Shown: piece after piece, positions 43,286-51,902 of the stretch
How the letters are laid out: each line of letters opens with the position of its first letter
Numbering within the stretch: position 1 is the first letter of the stretch
Assembly: GCA_050874385.1 (NCBI GenBank)
Contig: JBNMKO010000001.1
Location: 1 to 64,000 of the forward strand
Length of the DNA stretch: 64,000 nt
Source of the DNA: CAG-882 sp050874385
Lineage (GTDB): Bacteria > Bacillota > Clostridia > Lachnospirales > Lachnospiraceae
Direction of reading: 5' to 3'
Translations under genes and position numbers: made by a program
Notes under the pieces: generated by a model
Databases searched by the model: none
What the model was told of the DNA's origin: nothing
What the model saw: the letters and a program-made list of their open reading frames with translations, nothing else

Positions 43286-43984
43286 ATGACAACAAGTGAG
43301 ATTATAAGTGCTTTGCATGACATGTCTGTGGACGCAATGGGCGCGGCAGAGGGTGTGATTGTCAGTCGTGCCGTTTGGGAGTACGGTGTACTTGCACATG
43401 GTGATGAGAAGGAGGAGCTTGGCAAGGTCATTGTCGACAAGGCGGAGCAGATGAAGGATAAGAGTGGAGTTGTAGAAGGATGTGAGTATCCTTCGGCTAT
43501 GAACCTTCTGTATACAGCCTACAGTATCACCGGAAAGGATGAGTATAAAAATATAATCAACGAGCTTGAGAAGTCGGATGAGTATATGGGACTTACATTT
43601 GACATGAACTATGAAACCGCTTTTGGCGGAAAGGAACATTACCATGCACTCACTGTCAAGTTTGCAGAGGTTAAAGAGCAGGAGAGAACGGACGATATGC
43701 AGAAGGCACTTTTCATGCTCGCGCTTGCGGACACGATAGCTGCTATCGCAGAGCCTGTATATGAGCTCTATCGTTCACTTGTGGATATGTTCCGCGATGA
43801 GCTTGGAAAGCTTGTCGGTGAGGCATGGCAGAGAGAGGGAAGAACTCCTGTCGGTGTCGGCGCGGAGCATGTGGCTGTATTTGGCGATGCGGATGCCTCA
43901 AAGGTGATGTCATTGGCACTTAGAAAAGCATGTGCGATGAAGGTTGTTCTTGCGGAGAAGTACGGCGCATATATAAATGAATGA
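43286..43984 (+). CDS. Unknown helical protein in the pectin cluster
   Basis: A 232-residue soluble protein I cannot assign. It is almost all helical. The stretch LTFDMNYETAFGGKEHYHALTVKF resembles the YET...GGKEGY segment of GH105 unsaturated uronyl hydrolases, but the protein is about 120 residues shorter than that family and the catalytic region is not visible. It may be a divergent or shortened relative, or an accessory protein. ATG 43286 follows AGAAGGAGAGC. The GH28 leader begins in its stop region (ATGA at 43981). Confidence 0.7.
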   Translation: MTTSEIISALHDMSVDAMGAAEGVIVSRAVWEYGVLAHGDEKEELGKVIVDKAEQMKDKSGVVEGCEYPSAMNLLYTAYSITGKDEYKNIINELEKSDEYMGLTFDMNYETAFGGKEHYHALTVKFAEVKEQERTDDMQKALFMLALADTIAAIAEPVYELYRSLVDMFRDELGKLVGEAWQREGRTPVGVGAEHVAVFGDADASKVMSLALRKACAMKVVLAEKYGAYINE

Positions 43985-44015
43985 TTGATGGCGTTTTGCC
44001 GCTATTACTATTTGT

Positions 44016-44046
44016 GCCGCCGATTGGCGGCGGAATGGAGATTAAT
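44016..44046 (+). promoter_or_regulatory. Hairpin plus ribosome site before the GH28 gene
   Basis: GCCGCC-GATT-GGCGGC (44016-44031) is followed directly by GGAATGGAGATTAAT and ATG 44047. Confidence 0.6.
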
Positions 44047-45636
44047 ATGGAACTTGGATTAGTTGCTAAGACATCTAGAAATGTCTGCATAGAACTCAAA
44101 AATACAGGTATTTTTTACACAGATACACCTAATTATGATATATACATCAACGGCGTGTATGCACAGTCGACCAACAGAGTGATTACATCCATATACGGTC
44201 TTTTGCCGGACACGGATTACAATATCGAGGTTGTTGAGAGTGCTGAGGCTGGAAATTCAGACACAAGAAACGAGGAAAATAAGGGTTATATAACCGTGCA
44301 CACGGACTATGAGTTCGTCACACTCAATGTTCGCGATTTCGGCGCTTACGGAAACGGTGAGCACGATGACACACTTGCAATCCAGACGGCTATAATGGCA
44401 TGTCCTAAGAACGGCAGAGTGTATGTCCCTGCCGGAGTTTATAAGATAACGACACTTTTCTTAAAGAGCAATCTCGTGCTCGACCTTGCAAAGGACGCTG
44501 TTCTCTCGGCATTTACAGAGAGGGAGCGCTTTGGAATACTTCCGGGAATGATACAGAGCTACGACGAGAAGGACGAGTACAATCTTGGAACATGGGAGGG
44601 AAATCCACTCGACTGCTTCACCGGAATTATAACAGGACTGAATGTTGAAAATGTTGTAATCACGGGCGAGGGAACAATCGACGGCTGTGCCGGTTTTGAC
44701 AACTGGTGGAAAGACTGCAAGATAAGAAAGATTGCATGGAGACCTAGGCTTGTATTTATAAGTCACTGTAAGAACGTGACACTTCATGGTGTGACGGTTA
44801 CTAACTCGCCGTCATGGACGCTCCACCCATATTTTACGGAGAATATCAGGTTTGTCGACCTCAAGGTTATAAATCCTGCAAACTCCCACAACACGGATGG
44901 TCTTGACCCTGAGTCATGTACGGGTGTCGAGATTGTGGGCGTGTATTTCTCGGTTGGTGATGACTGTATCGCAATCAAGTCCGGCAAGATATATATGGGA
45001 AGAAAGCACAAAATCCCTACGTCCGACATGCTTATCCGCCAGTCATGTATGCGCGACGGACATGGCGCTGTGACTGTTGGAAGTGAGATTGCTGCGGGTG
45101 TGAACAATGTGAAGATTACAGATTGTCTCTTCCTCAACACGGACAGAGGTCTTAGAGTTAAGACAAGAAGAGGACGCGGTAAGGATTCAGTTCTCGACAA
45201 TATAACTTTTGAGAATATCAAGATGGACAATGTTATGACACCGTTTGTTGTGAACAGCTTCTACTTCTGCGACCCTGACGGAAAGACAGAGTATGTCGGA
45301 AGCAAGAACCCGCTTCCTGTGGATGACAGAACGCCTAGAATAGACAGATTGACATTCCGCAACATAGAGTGCCACAACTGCCATGTGGCAGGCGCATATA
45401 TCTACGGACTTCCTGAGCAGAAGATTTCGGAGGTGACAATGGAGAATGTCCACATCGACTATGCAGAGGAGGCAAAGTCGGGCGTGGCAGCGATGATGCT
45501 TGGCTGTGATGCTTCAAGCAAGCGCGGAATAGTGGCAGCGAATGTCAAAAAGCTTAGACTTATCAATGTGTCCGTAAACGGCTGTGAGGGCGACCCATAT
45601 GAGCTTATAAATGTTGATTCCCTCGTGAGCAAGTAA
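44047..45636 (+). CDS. Polygalacturonase, glycoside hydrolase family 28
   Basis: A 529-residue GH28 enzyme with no signal peptide, so it works inside the cell on pectic oligosaccharides, probably exo-acting. A fibronectin III-like domain occupies about residues 1-85 (YDIYINGVYAQSTNRVITSI). The parallel beta-helix follows with the four GH28 motifs: NSHNTDGLDPESC (NTD), VGDDCIAIKSG (DD), DGHGAVTVGSE (GHG) and LRVKTRRGRG (RIK-like), which hold the catalytic Asps and His. An exo-rhamnogalacturonase role is possible given the rhamnose genes. ATG 44047 follows GGAATGGAG; upstream in-frame starts lie in the leader hairpin. Confidence 0.92.
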   Translation: MELGLVAKTSRNVCIELKNTGIFYTDTPNYDIYINGVYAQSTNRVITSIYGLLPDTDYNIEVVESAEAGNSDTRNEENKGYITVHTDYEFVTLNVRDFGAYGNGEHDDTLAIQTAIMACPKNGRVYVPAGVYKITTLFLKSNLVLDLAKDAVLSAFTERERFGILPGMIQSYDEKDEYNLGTWEGNPLDCFTGIITGLNVENVVITGEGTIDGCAGFDNWWKDCKIRKIAWRPRLVFISHCKNVTLHGVTVTNSPSWTLHPYFTENIRFVDLKVINPANSHNTDGLDPESCTGVEIVGVYFSVGDDCIAIKSGKIYMGRKHKIPTSDMLIRQSCMRDGHGAVTVGSEIAAGVNNVKITDCLFLNTDRGLRVKTRRGRGKDSVLDNITFENIKMDNVMTPFVVNSFYFCDPDGKTEYVGSKNPLPVDDRTPRIDRLTFRNIECHNCHVAGAYIYGLPEQKISEVTMENVHIDYAEEAKSGVAAMMLGCDASSKRGIVAANVKKLRLINVSVNGCEGDPYELINVDSLVSK

Positions 45637-45663
45637 AAATTATAGAGCCACTGGGCTATGTTT

Positions 45664-45760
45664 GTGCGGGGCGGATGAATATAAGTCCACTCCGCACGGC
45701 TGTAAAGCAGTGACATGTGGGATTATTATGCTGAAAATGCAGCATTGGAGAATAGGATGA
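45664..45760 (+). promoter_or_regulatory. Leader with hairpin and 10-codon upstream ORF before the AraC gene
   Basis: GTGCGG (45664-45669) pairs with CCGCAC (45692-45697). A GTGGGATTATT site precedes ATG 45728, which opens MLKMQHWRIG and stops at TGA 45758-45760, overlapping the AraC start at 45757 as ATGA. Confidence 0.5.
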
Positions 45761-46731
45761 ACAAGGAACTTCTTGATATACTGCGAAAGATAACTCCCGA
45801 GGAGCAGGAGATTTTGTCCGGCAAAAAGATAAGCAAGGACAGATATTCCTCCACAGGGGAGTTTACCATTCGCGGTGAAAAAATGCTTGATAAGGGAAGT
45901 CTTATAAATATAAGGACACACACAAGGTTTGTGGCGTTTCCAAAGCACAGGCACGACTATATAGAGATTATATATATGTGCAGCGGGAGCACGACACATA
46001 TTATCAATAATGATACTAAGATAGTGCTCGAAAAGGGAAATCTTCTCTTTTTAAATCAGTTTTCGTACCATGAGATACTTCCGGCGGGGGCGGACGACAT
46101 TGCGGTGAATTTCATTGTGCGCCCGGAATTTTTTGATGTGGCTTTTGACATGATGGAGGAGGAGAACGTCCTGAGAAAATTCATTGTCAGCACATTGTGC
46201 AACAACACCGACGAGGCGGCGTACCTTCATTTTAACGTGGCGGACATTCTTCCGATACAAAATCTTGTGGAAAATATGGTTTGGTCGCTTGTAAACAAGC
46301 AGAGCAACAACAGACGTATCAACCAGACGACAATGGGGCTTTTGTTTTTGCAGCTTATGAACTATGTCGATAAGCTTGAGGAGGACGGAGGCGAGGCGGA
46401 TGTAGGCTGTGAGAACAGGATTTCATTTGCCACGCTAAAGTATGTCGAGGAGAATTACAGGGACGGTTCGCTTGCGGAACTTGCAAAACTTCTCAACATG
46501 TCGATTTTCTCGCTTTCGCGCCATATTAAGCAGGCTACGGGGTATAATTTCAAGGAACTTTTGCAGATTAAGAGGTTTAACAAATCGGTGCAGCTTCTCA
46601 CGGAGACGACGCTTCCGATAGCGGATATCATCGCCGCGGTGGGGTACGACAACACAAGTTATTTTTTCAGGGTTTTCAAAGAAAAGTATGGATGCAGTCC
46701 AAAACATTACAGGGATGAGCGCTGCAAATAA
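45757..46731 (+). CDS. AraC-family transcriptional regulator
   Basis: A 324-residue regulator. An N-terminal cupin-like sensing domain (about 50-185: FPKHRHDYIEIIYMCSGSTTHII, NLLFLNQFSYHEILPAG) precedes the C-terminal AraC DNA-binding domain with two HTHs (about 225-322: LAELAKLLNMSIFSLSRHIKQ and DIIAAVGYDNTSYFFRVFKEKYGCSPKHYR). It sits between the GH28 and rhamnose genes and probably activates them in response to a pectin-derived sugar such as rhamnose. I chose ATG 45757 (TTGGAG at 45745-45750). An upstream ATG at 45715 in the same frame has no ribosome site. A terminator follows the stop. Confidence 0.87.
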   Translation: MNKELLDILRKITPEEQEILSGKKISKDRYSSTGEFTIRGEKMLDKGSLINIRTHTRFVAFPKHRHDYIEIIYMCSGSTTHIINNDTKIVLEKGNLLFLNQFSYHEILPAGADDIAVNFIVRPEFFDVAFDMMEEENVLRKFIVSTLCNNTDEAAYLHFNVADILPIQNLVENMVWSLVNKQSNNRRINQTTMGLLFLQLMNYVDKLEEDGGEADVGCENRISFATLKYVEENYRDGSLAELAKLLNMSIFSLSRHIKQATGYNFKELLQIKRFNKSVQLLTETTLPIADIIAAVGYDNTSYFFRVFKEKYGCSPKHYRDERCK

Positions 46732-46764
46732 GGACGTATTTTTGACCAAGGTACGTCCTTTTAT
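46732..46764 (+). terminator. Terminator after the AraC gene
   Basis: GGACGTA (46732-46738) pairs with TACGTCC (46752-46758), then TTTTATT. Confidence 0.75.
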
Positions 46765-46803
46765 TATGCTCTTTTTTGGGCTATACTGGTAACAGTTATG
46801 AGG

Positions 46804-46912
46804 GCAGTCTGCTTTTTGGGCGAAGGCAGATTGCATTGATGGCGGATGGGAAACACATAGATGGCTTTCACATCGGCTTTTTGCGACAAATCGCCCGGAA
46901 ATGAGGATTATT
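46804..46912 (+). promoter_or_regulatory. Structured 5' leader of rhaB, homologous to the ldhA leader
   Basis: Stem 1 is CAGTCTGC (46805-46812)/GCAGATTG (46826-46833); the second hairpin is GCGA-CAAA-TCGC (46883-46894), followed by CCGGAAATGAGGATTATT and ATG. Compared with 5884-5991, two stem-1 pairs change from C-G to T-A on both sides at once, and 30 of the last 40 nt are identical. Confidence 0.6.
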
Positions 46913-48313
46913 ATGGGCAATTACTATCTTGCTGTTGATATTGGGGCATCAAGCGGAAGACACATTCTCGGACATGTTGAGGATGGAAAGATTACTTATG
47001 AAGAGGTATATCGTTTTGAGAACAATCTTGAGAAGAGGGACGGACATCTGTGCTGGAACATTGACAGATTATTCGAGGAGATTGTAAACGGTATCGCAAA
47101 GTGCAAGGAGATAGGAAAAATTCCCGTTTCCATGGGCATTGACACATGGGGCGTTGATTTTGTCCTTCTCGATGAGAATGATAAGGTTCTCGGTGACACT
47201 GTGGCTTATAGAGATTCGAGAACAGAGGGAATAGATGCGGAGCTTTACAAGGTTATACCTGAGAAGGAGCTCTATGCCAGAACAGGTATCCAGAAAGCAC
47301 TGTTCAACTCAGTGTATCAGCTCTACGCAATCAAGAAGGAGCATCCTGAGTACATACAGAACGCCAAGAGCTTTCTTATGATTCCTGAGTATTTTAACTT
47401 CCTTTTAACAGGAGTTAAGAAGAATGAGTACACAAATGCCACGACGGGTCAGCTTGTAAATGCGGTCACAAAGGACTGGGATTACGAGATAATAGACCGC
47501 CTCGGCTACAACAGGGAGATGTTTGGCAAGCTCAACCTTCCTAAGACTTCCGTTGGAAACCTTAAAAAAGAGATTATCGAGCGCGTCGGCTTTGACATGG
47601 AGGTTATTCTTCCTGCAACTCACGACACCGGTTCGGCTGTCATGGCTGTCCCTGCAAACGATGACGATTTCATATACTTGAGTTCTGGTACATGGTCACT
47701 CATGGGAATTGAGAGAAAGGAAGCTGACTGTTCGGAGAAGAGCTGTGAGTACAACTTCACAAACGAGGGCGGTTACGATTATCGTTTTAGATATCTCAAG
47801 AATATCATGGGTCTTTGGATGATACAGTCAGTGAGAAGAGAGCAGCCGGTTAAGCTGCCATTTCAGGAGCTTATAGCGATGGCGCAGAAGGAAGAGGCTT
47901 TCACATCGACAGTGAATGTAAATGACCAGTCATTCCTCGCACCTGAGAGCATGACAGAGGCTATCAAGACATACTGCAAGAACACCAATCAGGCTGTTCC
48001 GGAAAATCTCGGACAGGTATTGCAGTGCATCTACAACTCACTTGCCGACAGCTACGCGCAGACGGTTAAGCAGATTGAGGAGATTACAGGAAGGACATAC
48101 AAGAGACTTCACATCGTCGGCGGTGGATGTCAGGACCAGTACCTCAACAAGAAGACCATGGAAGCCACAGGCAAGGAAGTCTATGCCGGTCCAGTCGAGG
48201 GAACGGCACTTGGAAATCTTATGGCGCAGATGATTAAGGGCGGAGAGTTCGCGACACTTGAGGATGCGAGAACATGCGTTGCGGAGTCTTTCGATATCAA
48301 GAAAGTTGACTAG
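46913..48313 (+). CDS. rhaB: Rhamnulokinase
   Basis: Phosphorylates L-rhamnulose to rhamnulose-1-phosphate with ATP. It is 466 residues of the FGGY kinase fold: the first phosphate motif is AVDIGASSGRHILG, then GIDTWGVDFVLLDE, PAVTHDTGSAV-like PATHDTGSAVMAVP, SSGTWSLMGIE and the C-terminal HIVGGGCQDQYLN, all RhaB-typical. ATG 46913 follows GAAATGAGGATTATT; the upstream in-frame ATG at 46901 lies inside that site. rhaA follows 52 nt later, so they are probably one operon. Confidence 0.95.
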   Translation: MGNYYLAVDIGASSGRHILGHVEDGKITYEEVYRFENNLEKRDGHLCWNIDRLFEEIVNGIAKCKEIGKIPVSMGIDTWGVDFVLLDENDKVLGDTVAYRDSRTEGIDAELYKVIPEKELYARTGIQKALFNSVYQLYAIKKEHPEYIQNAKSFLMIPEYFNFLLTGVKKNEYTNATTGQLVNAVTKDWDYEIIDRLGYNREMFGKLNLPKTSVGNLKKEIIERVGFDMEVILPATHDTGSAVMAVPANDDDFIYLSSGTWSLMGIERKEADCSEKSCEYNFTNEGGYDYRFRYLKNIMGLWMIQSVRREQPVKLPFQELIAMAQKEEAFTSTVNVNDQSFLAPESMTEAIKTYCKNTNQAVPENLGQVLQCIYNSLADSYAQTVKQIEEITGRTYKRLHIVGGGCQDQYLNKKTMEATGKEVYAGPVEGTALGNLMAQMIKGGEFATLEDARTCVAESFDIKKVD

Positions 48314-48365
48314 TTTTAACTATATTAAAAGCATAATTTTATTTTAAGAAAGGTGGATTTTAAAA

Positions 48366-49631
48366 ATGTACGATGTAGAAAAGGGTTATCAGATGGCGAA
48401 GGATTTCTATGCTCAGTATGGCGTAGATGTTGACAAGGCAATTGAGATTGCAGACAGAGTTCCTATCTCAATGCACTGCTGGCAGGGCGACGATGTTGCA
48501 GGTTTTGAGAAGAAGGGCGATGACGCTCTCACAGGCGGTATTCAGGCAACAGGTAACTATCCTGGAAAGGCAAGAAACGCTGAGGAGTTGAGACAGGACA
48601 TCGAGGAGGCTATGAAGTTCATCCCTGGTGAGTTAAAGCTCAACCTTCACGCAAGCTACCTTGAGGCGGACACATTTGTTGACAGAGATGCAATCGAGCC
48701 AAAGCATTTTGACAAGTGGGTAGACTGGGCTAACGAGCACAATATCGGTCTCGACTTCAACCCTACATATTTTTCACACCCAAAGAGCTCCAACGGCACA
48801 CTTTCATCGGCAGATGACGATATCCGTAACTTCTGGATTGAGCACGGTATCAGAAGCCGTAAGATTGGTGAGTACTTCTATGAAAAGACAGGTAAGGTGT
48901 GCGTAATCAACCACTGGACACCGGACGGCGACAAGGAAGTTCCTGTTGACACACTTGCACCAAGACTTCGTCTCAAGGACAGCTATGACAAGATTTTCGA
49001 GGCTACCAAGGATGTCAAGGGTGTTATGGATGGTATCGAGTCAAAGGTATTTGGTATCGGTCTTGAGAGCTACACAGTCGGCTCACATGAGTTCTGCATG
49101 GGCTATGTTATGAACGCTAAGAGCGACCACATTATGATGACACTCGACACAGGTCATTATCATCCAACAGAGGTTGTATCCGCAAAGCTTTCAGGCGTAT
49201 ATACATTCGCTGACCACGCTCTTTTACATGTATCACGTCCTGTACGTTGGGATTCCGACCATGTAGTAAGCTTCGACGACGAGACAAGAGCAATCATGGA
49301 GGAGCTTGTGCGCATGGGTAAGCTCGAGGACACATATATTGCAACTGATTTCTTCGACGCATCAATCAACCGTATCGCAGCTTGGGTTATCGGTATCCGC
49401 AACACAAGAAAGGCTATGCTCGCAGCACTCTTACAGCCTGTAGATACAATGAAGAAGATTGAGATGGACGGCGATGTGAGCGGCAGACTTGCATACAAGG
49501 AAGAGTTCAAGGCAGCTCCATTTGCACTTGTTTGGGATTACTACTGCGCTAAGAAGGGTGCAGGTGCAGGTCTCACATGGCTTGACGAGGTTCGCGCTTA
49601 CGAGAAGGACGTTCTTTCTAAGAGACAGTAA
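48366..49631 (+). CDS. rhaA: L-rhamnose isomerase
   Basis: Interconverts L-rhamnose and L-rhamnulose. It is 421 residues with clear RhaA features: MHCWQGDDVAGFE near the N terminus, LNLHASYLEAD, DFNPTYFSHPKSSNGTLSSAD, INHWTPDGDKEVPVD, and the metal-ligand region MTLDTGHYHPTEVVSAKLS, VRWDSDHVVSFDDETRAI. The start follows AAGAAAGGTGG. No rhamnulose-1-phosphate aldolase (rhaD) follows; the next feature is a terminator. Confidence 0.96.
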   Translation: MYDVEKGYQMAKDFYAQYGVDVDKAIEIADRVPISMHCWQGDDVAGFEKKGDDALTGGIQATGNYPGKARNAEELRQDIEEAMKFIPGELKLNLHASYLEADTFVDRDAIEPKHFDKWVDWANEHNIGLDFNPTYFSHPKSSNGTLSSADDDIRNFWIEHGIRSRKIGEYFYEKTGKVCVINHWTPDGDKEVPVDTLAPRLRLKDSYDKIFEATKDVKGVMDGIESKVFGIGLESYTVGSHEFCMGYVMNAKSDHIMMTLDTGHYHPTEVVSAKLSGVYTFADHALLHVSRPVRWDSDHVVSFDDETRAIMEELVRMGKLEDTYIATDFFDASINRIAAWVIGIRNTRKAMLAALLQPVDTMKKIEMDGDVSGRLAYKEEFKAAPFALVWDYYCAKKGAGAGLTWLDEVRAYEKDVLSKRQ

Positions 49632-49717
49632 TCAGAGCTTTCTAATTAGAAACTTTCTATATAAAAAATATAAGATAAAATAAATATAAGTTTTAATAAG
49701 CTTTGGAATTTACAGAT

Positions 49718-49756
49718 ATCCTCCCTTTGCCGGGTTACGGCGGGGGAGGATTAATT
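49718..49756 (+). terminator. Terminator after rhaA
   Basis: ATCCTCCC (49718-49725) pairs with GGGAGGAT (49744-49751) around an inner GCCG/CGGC stem; T-rich stretch follows. Confidence 0.75.
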
Positions 49757-49825
49757 TGTTTGTGTTTTTACACAAATATTTGAATATGTCATGAAAATGT
49801 AAATTGCCACAAAAATGTAAAGTCT

Positions 49826-49854
49826 TTGACAACAGGGCATGTAAGTTATATATT
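49826..49854 (+). promoter_or_regulatory. Sigma-A promoter of the HIT gene
   Basis: TTGACA (49826-49831), 17-nt spacer, TATATT (49849-49854), 36 nt before the start at 49891. Confidence 0.8.
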
Positions 49855-49890
49855 AATAGGTAGTAGAATAAAAATTTGGAGGTTTTAACC

Positions 49891-50319
49891 ATGGAAAAGG
49901 ATACAAGCTGTGCATACTGCATGGAGGGCGAGTTAGTCGCTAAGTTTGGAATTAAGATTTGTGAGATGGATACATGTAAGGTATATCTGTTCAAGGAGCA
50001 GAGCCATCCGGGCAGGGTTATCCTTGCACACAAGAAGCATGTGGGAGATATGACAGAGCTCACCGCTGAGGAGAGAGCAGCATATTTTGAGGATATTGCA
50101 AAGGTTTCCGGCGTTCTTCAGAAGCTTTTTAACCCTCAGAAGATTAACTATGGCGCTTACGGAGATACAGGTCATCACCTTCATTTTCATCTTGTGCCTA
50201 AGTACAAGGATGAGTTTGAGTGGGGCGGTGTGTTCCTTATGAACCCTGACAAGAAGTATTTGACAGATGCAGAGTATGCGGAAATGGTCGAGAAGATTAA
50301 GGCTGGCATAGAAGCGTAA
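49891..50319 (+). CDS. HIT family nucleotide-binding protein
   Basis: A 142-residue histidine-triad protein that hydrolyses or transfers nucleoside monophosphates. The triad is GHHLHFHLVP (HXHXH), near residue 100, and the C-X2-C at CAYCMEGE (11-18) suggests the zinc-binding Hint-like branch. Other marks are GRVILAHKKHVGDMTELT and GAYGDTGHHLHFH. ATG 49891 follows TTGGAGG. It has its own promoter and may continue into the AAA gene 37 nt downstream. Confidence 0.9.
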   Translation: MEKDTSCAYCMEGELVAKFGIKICEMDTCKVYLFKEQSHPGRVILAHKKHVGDMTELTAEERAAYFEDIAKVSGVLQKLFNPQKINYGAYGDTGHHLHFHLVPKYKDEFEWGGVFLMNPDKKYLTDAEYAEMVEKIKAGIEA

Positions 50320-50356
50320 AATATATACGGATTGTGATGAATGAGGGGGATTAATA

Positions 50357-51709
50357 ATGTCAGATATCAAAGTACAGGTTGAAGAGTGTCTTAAACAGGC
50401 TGAGGAGATTGAGCGCGCCGGGGTGATAAAGGATAAGCTCAACACGACTTTCCGCGAGAATTTAAGGTATGAATTTTTGAAGTTTCTGGTGTATCTAAGC
50501 TACGGCGACGGATATGTCGACCAGAAGGAGATTGATTTTATCAACAGTACTCTTGGCTATCGCATGACTGAGGGACAGATTAAGTCAATCATGTTTTATG
50601 ACAAGCTTCGTGAAGATACCTACACAAAGAATGTTCCGTTTGCCCTCAAGGGCTTTGTGCTGTGCGATGCAAAAAGAAAGTTGAACGATGACAAGAGGAG
50701 AGCTAACAATCTTGTAAATACATTCCGTGCGCTCGGTCAGGAGTTCGTCGCATGTAACGATGTGACAAGTGAGCAGGAGGTAAAGATGCTCACGGATTAT
50801 ATCTCGGTGATGGAAAAATTCCTCAAAGAGTACGGGCTTTATGACAGCAAGGTTGCGGTAAAGACACAGAAGGCTAAGAAGCGCTCCGTCGATGAGGTGC
50901 TTGAGGAGCTCAACCAGCTTGTGGGGCTTGACGGTGTGAAGCAGGAGGTCAACAGCCTTGTAAATCTGCTGCGCATACAGAAGCTTCGCGAGGAAAAGGG
51001 AATGAAGCAGCCTAACGTGTCAAAGCATCTTGTGTTTTCGGGAAATCCCGGAACGGGTAAGACGACTGTGGCGCGTATGCTCGGCGATATCTACTATTCG
51101 CTTGGAATTTTGTCGGGCGGACAGCTTGTGGAGGTTGACCGCTCGGGACTTGTCAGCGGATATATAGGTCAGACTGCTACTAAGGTCAACGGGGTTGTCG
51201 AGCAGGCGCTTGGCGGAATACTCTTTATAGATGAGGCTTATACGCTCACAGCGAACAAAGGCGAGGGCGATTTTGGACAGGAGGCTGTCGACACGCTTTT
51301 AAAGGCGATGGAGGACAACAGGGATAATCTTGTGGTCATCGTTGCAGGTTATCCAGACCTTATGGATGAGTTTTTAAGCTCCAATCCGGGACTTCGTTCA
51401 CGTTTTAACAAGTTTATAATGTTCGAGGATTATAAGCCGGACGAGCTCTTTCAGATACTTCTCGGAATGGCAAAGAAGCAGGACTATGTGCTGTCGGAGG
51501 ACGCAAAGGTCAAGGCGAGGGAGTATTTTGAGCAGGCATGCGAGAACAAGACGGAGAATTTTGCAAACGCCAGAGAGGTGAGAAATTACTTCGAGAAGGC
51601 GGTCTCAAAGCAGGCTACAAGGCTTGTAAAGAGCATAAATTCCCTTGATGAGCAGATGCTTCTGACGATAGAGGCGGATGACCTTGAAAATTTTGTAAAA
51701 GTAAGCTAA
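50357..51709 (+). CDS. AAA ATPase of the SpoVK/CbxX type
   Basis: A 450-residue ATPase. The N-terminal 170 residues are helical and resemble a TerB-like module (FLKFLVYLSYGDGYVDQKEIDFI). The AAA domain runs from about 185 to the end, with Walker A GNPGTGKTT, Walker B ILFIDEAYTL, sensor and arginine-finger region SNPGLRSRFNKF. It is in the CbxX/CfqX family with SpoVK, whose members remodel protein complexes; the client is unknown. ATG 50357 lies behind GAGGGGG. The N-terminal extension is longer than in SpoVK, which argues against simply calling it spoVK. Confidence 0.87.
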   Translation: MSDIKVQVEECLKQAEEIERAGVIKDKLNTTFRENLRYEFLKFLVYLSYGDGYVDQKEIDFINSTLGYRMTEGQIKSIMFYDKLREDTYTKNVPFALKGFVLCDAKRKLNDDKRRANNLVNTFRALGQEFVACNDVTSEQEVKMLTDYISVMEKFLKEYGLYDSKVAVKTQKAKKRSVDEVLEELNQLVGLDGVKQEVNSLVNLLRIQKLREEKGMKQPNVSKHLVFSGNPGTGKTTVARMLGDIYYSLGILSGGQLVEVDRSGLVSGYIGQTATKVNGVVEQALGGILFIDEAYTLTANKGEGDFGQEAVDTLLKAMEDNRDNLVVIVAGYPDLMDEFLSSNPGLRSRFNKFIMFEDYKPDELFQILLGMAKKQDYVLSEDAKVKAREYFEQACENKTENFANAREVRNYFEKAVSKQATRLVKSINSLDEQMLLTIEADDLENFVKVS

Positions 51710-51796
51710 ACGGTGGTGAAAAATGGTCTTTTAAGGCTGTTTTGCCCCAAATATCGTGATTTTTTGATGAAAAAAGTGTGAACTTTTTGGATTTGC

Positions 51797-51865
51797 TTTA
51801 CTTTTATGTATAAAGTGTGCTATAACTAAATAGCTGTCGCTATCGGGCAGCTATTTAGTTTTTTT
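51797..51865 (+). terminator. Terminator overlapping a promoter-like sequence
   Basis: AAATAGCTG (51828-51836) pairs with CAGCTATTT (51848-51856), followed by T7 (51859-51865). TTTACT-18-TATAAC (51797-51826) stands directly before it, so a transcript from this promoter would meet the terminator at once. It probably ends the AAA gene or attenuates the lipoprotein gene. Confidence 0.7.
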
Positions 51866-51902
51866 ATTTCCTATTAAAAAAAGGAAGAATTGGAGGAATA
51901 TA

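Noticed and set aside
46435..46920. 161-codon frame antisense to the AraC HTH and rhaB leader
   Set aside because: Overlaps the AraC gene and the structured leader; no ribosome site.
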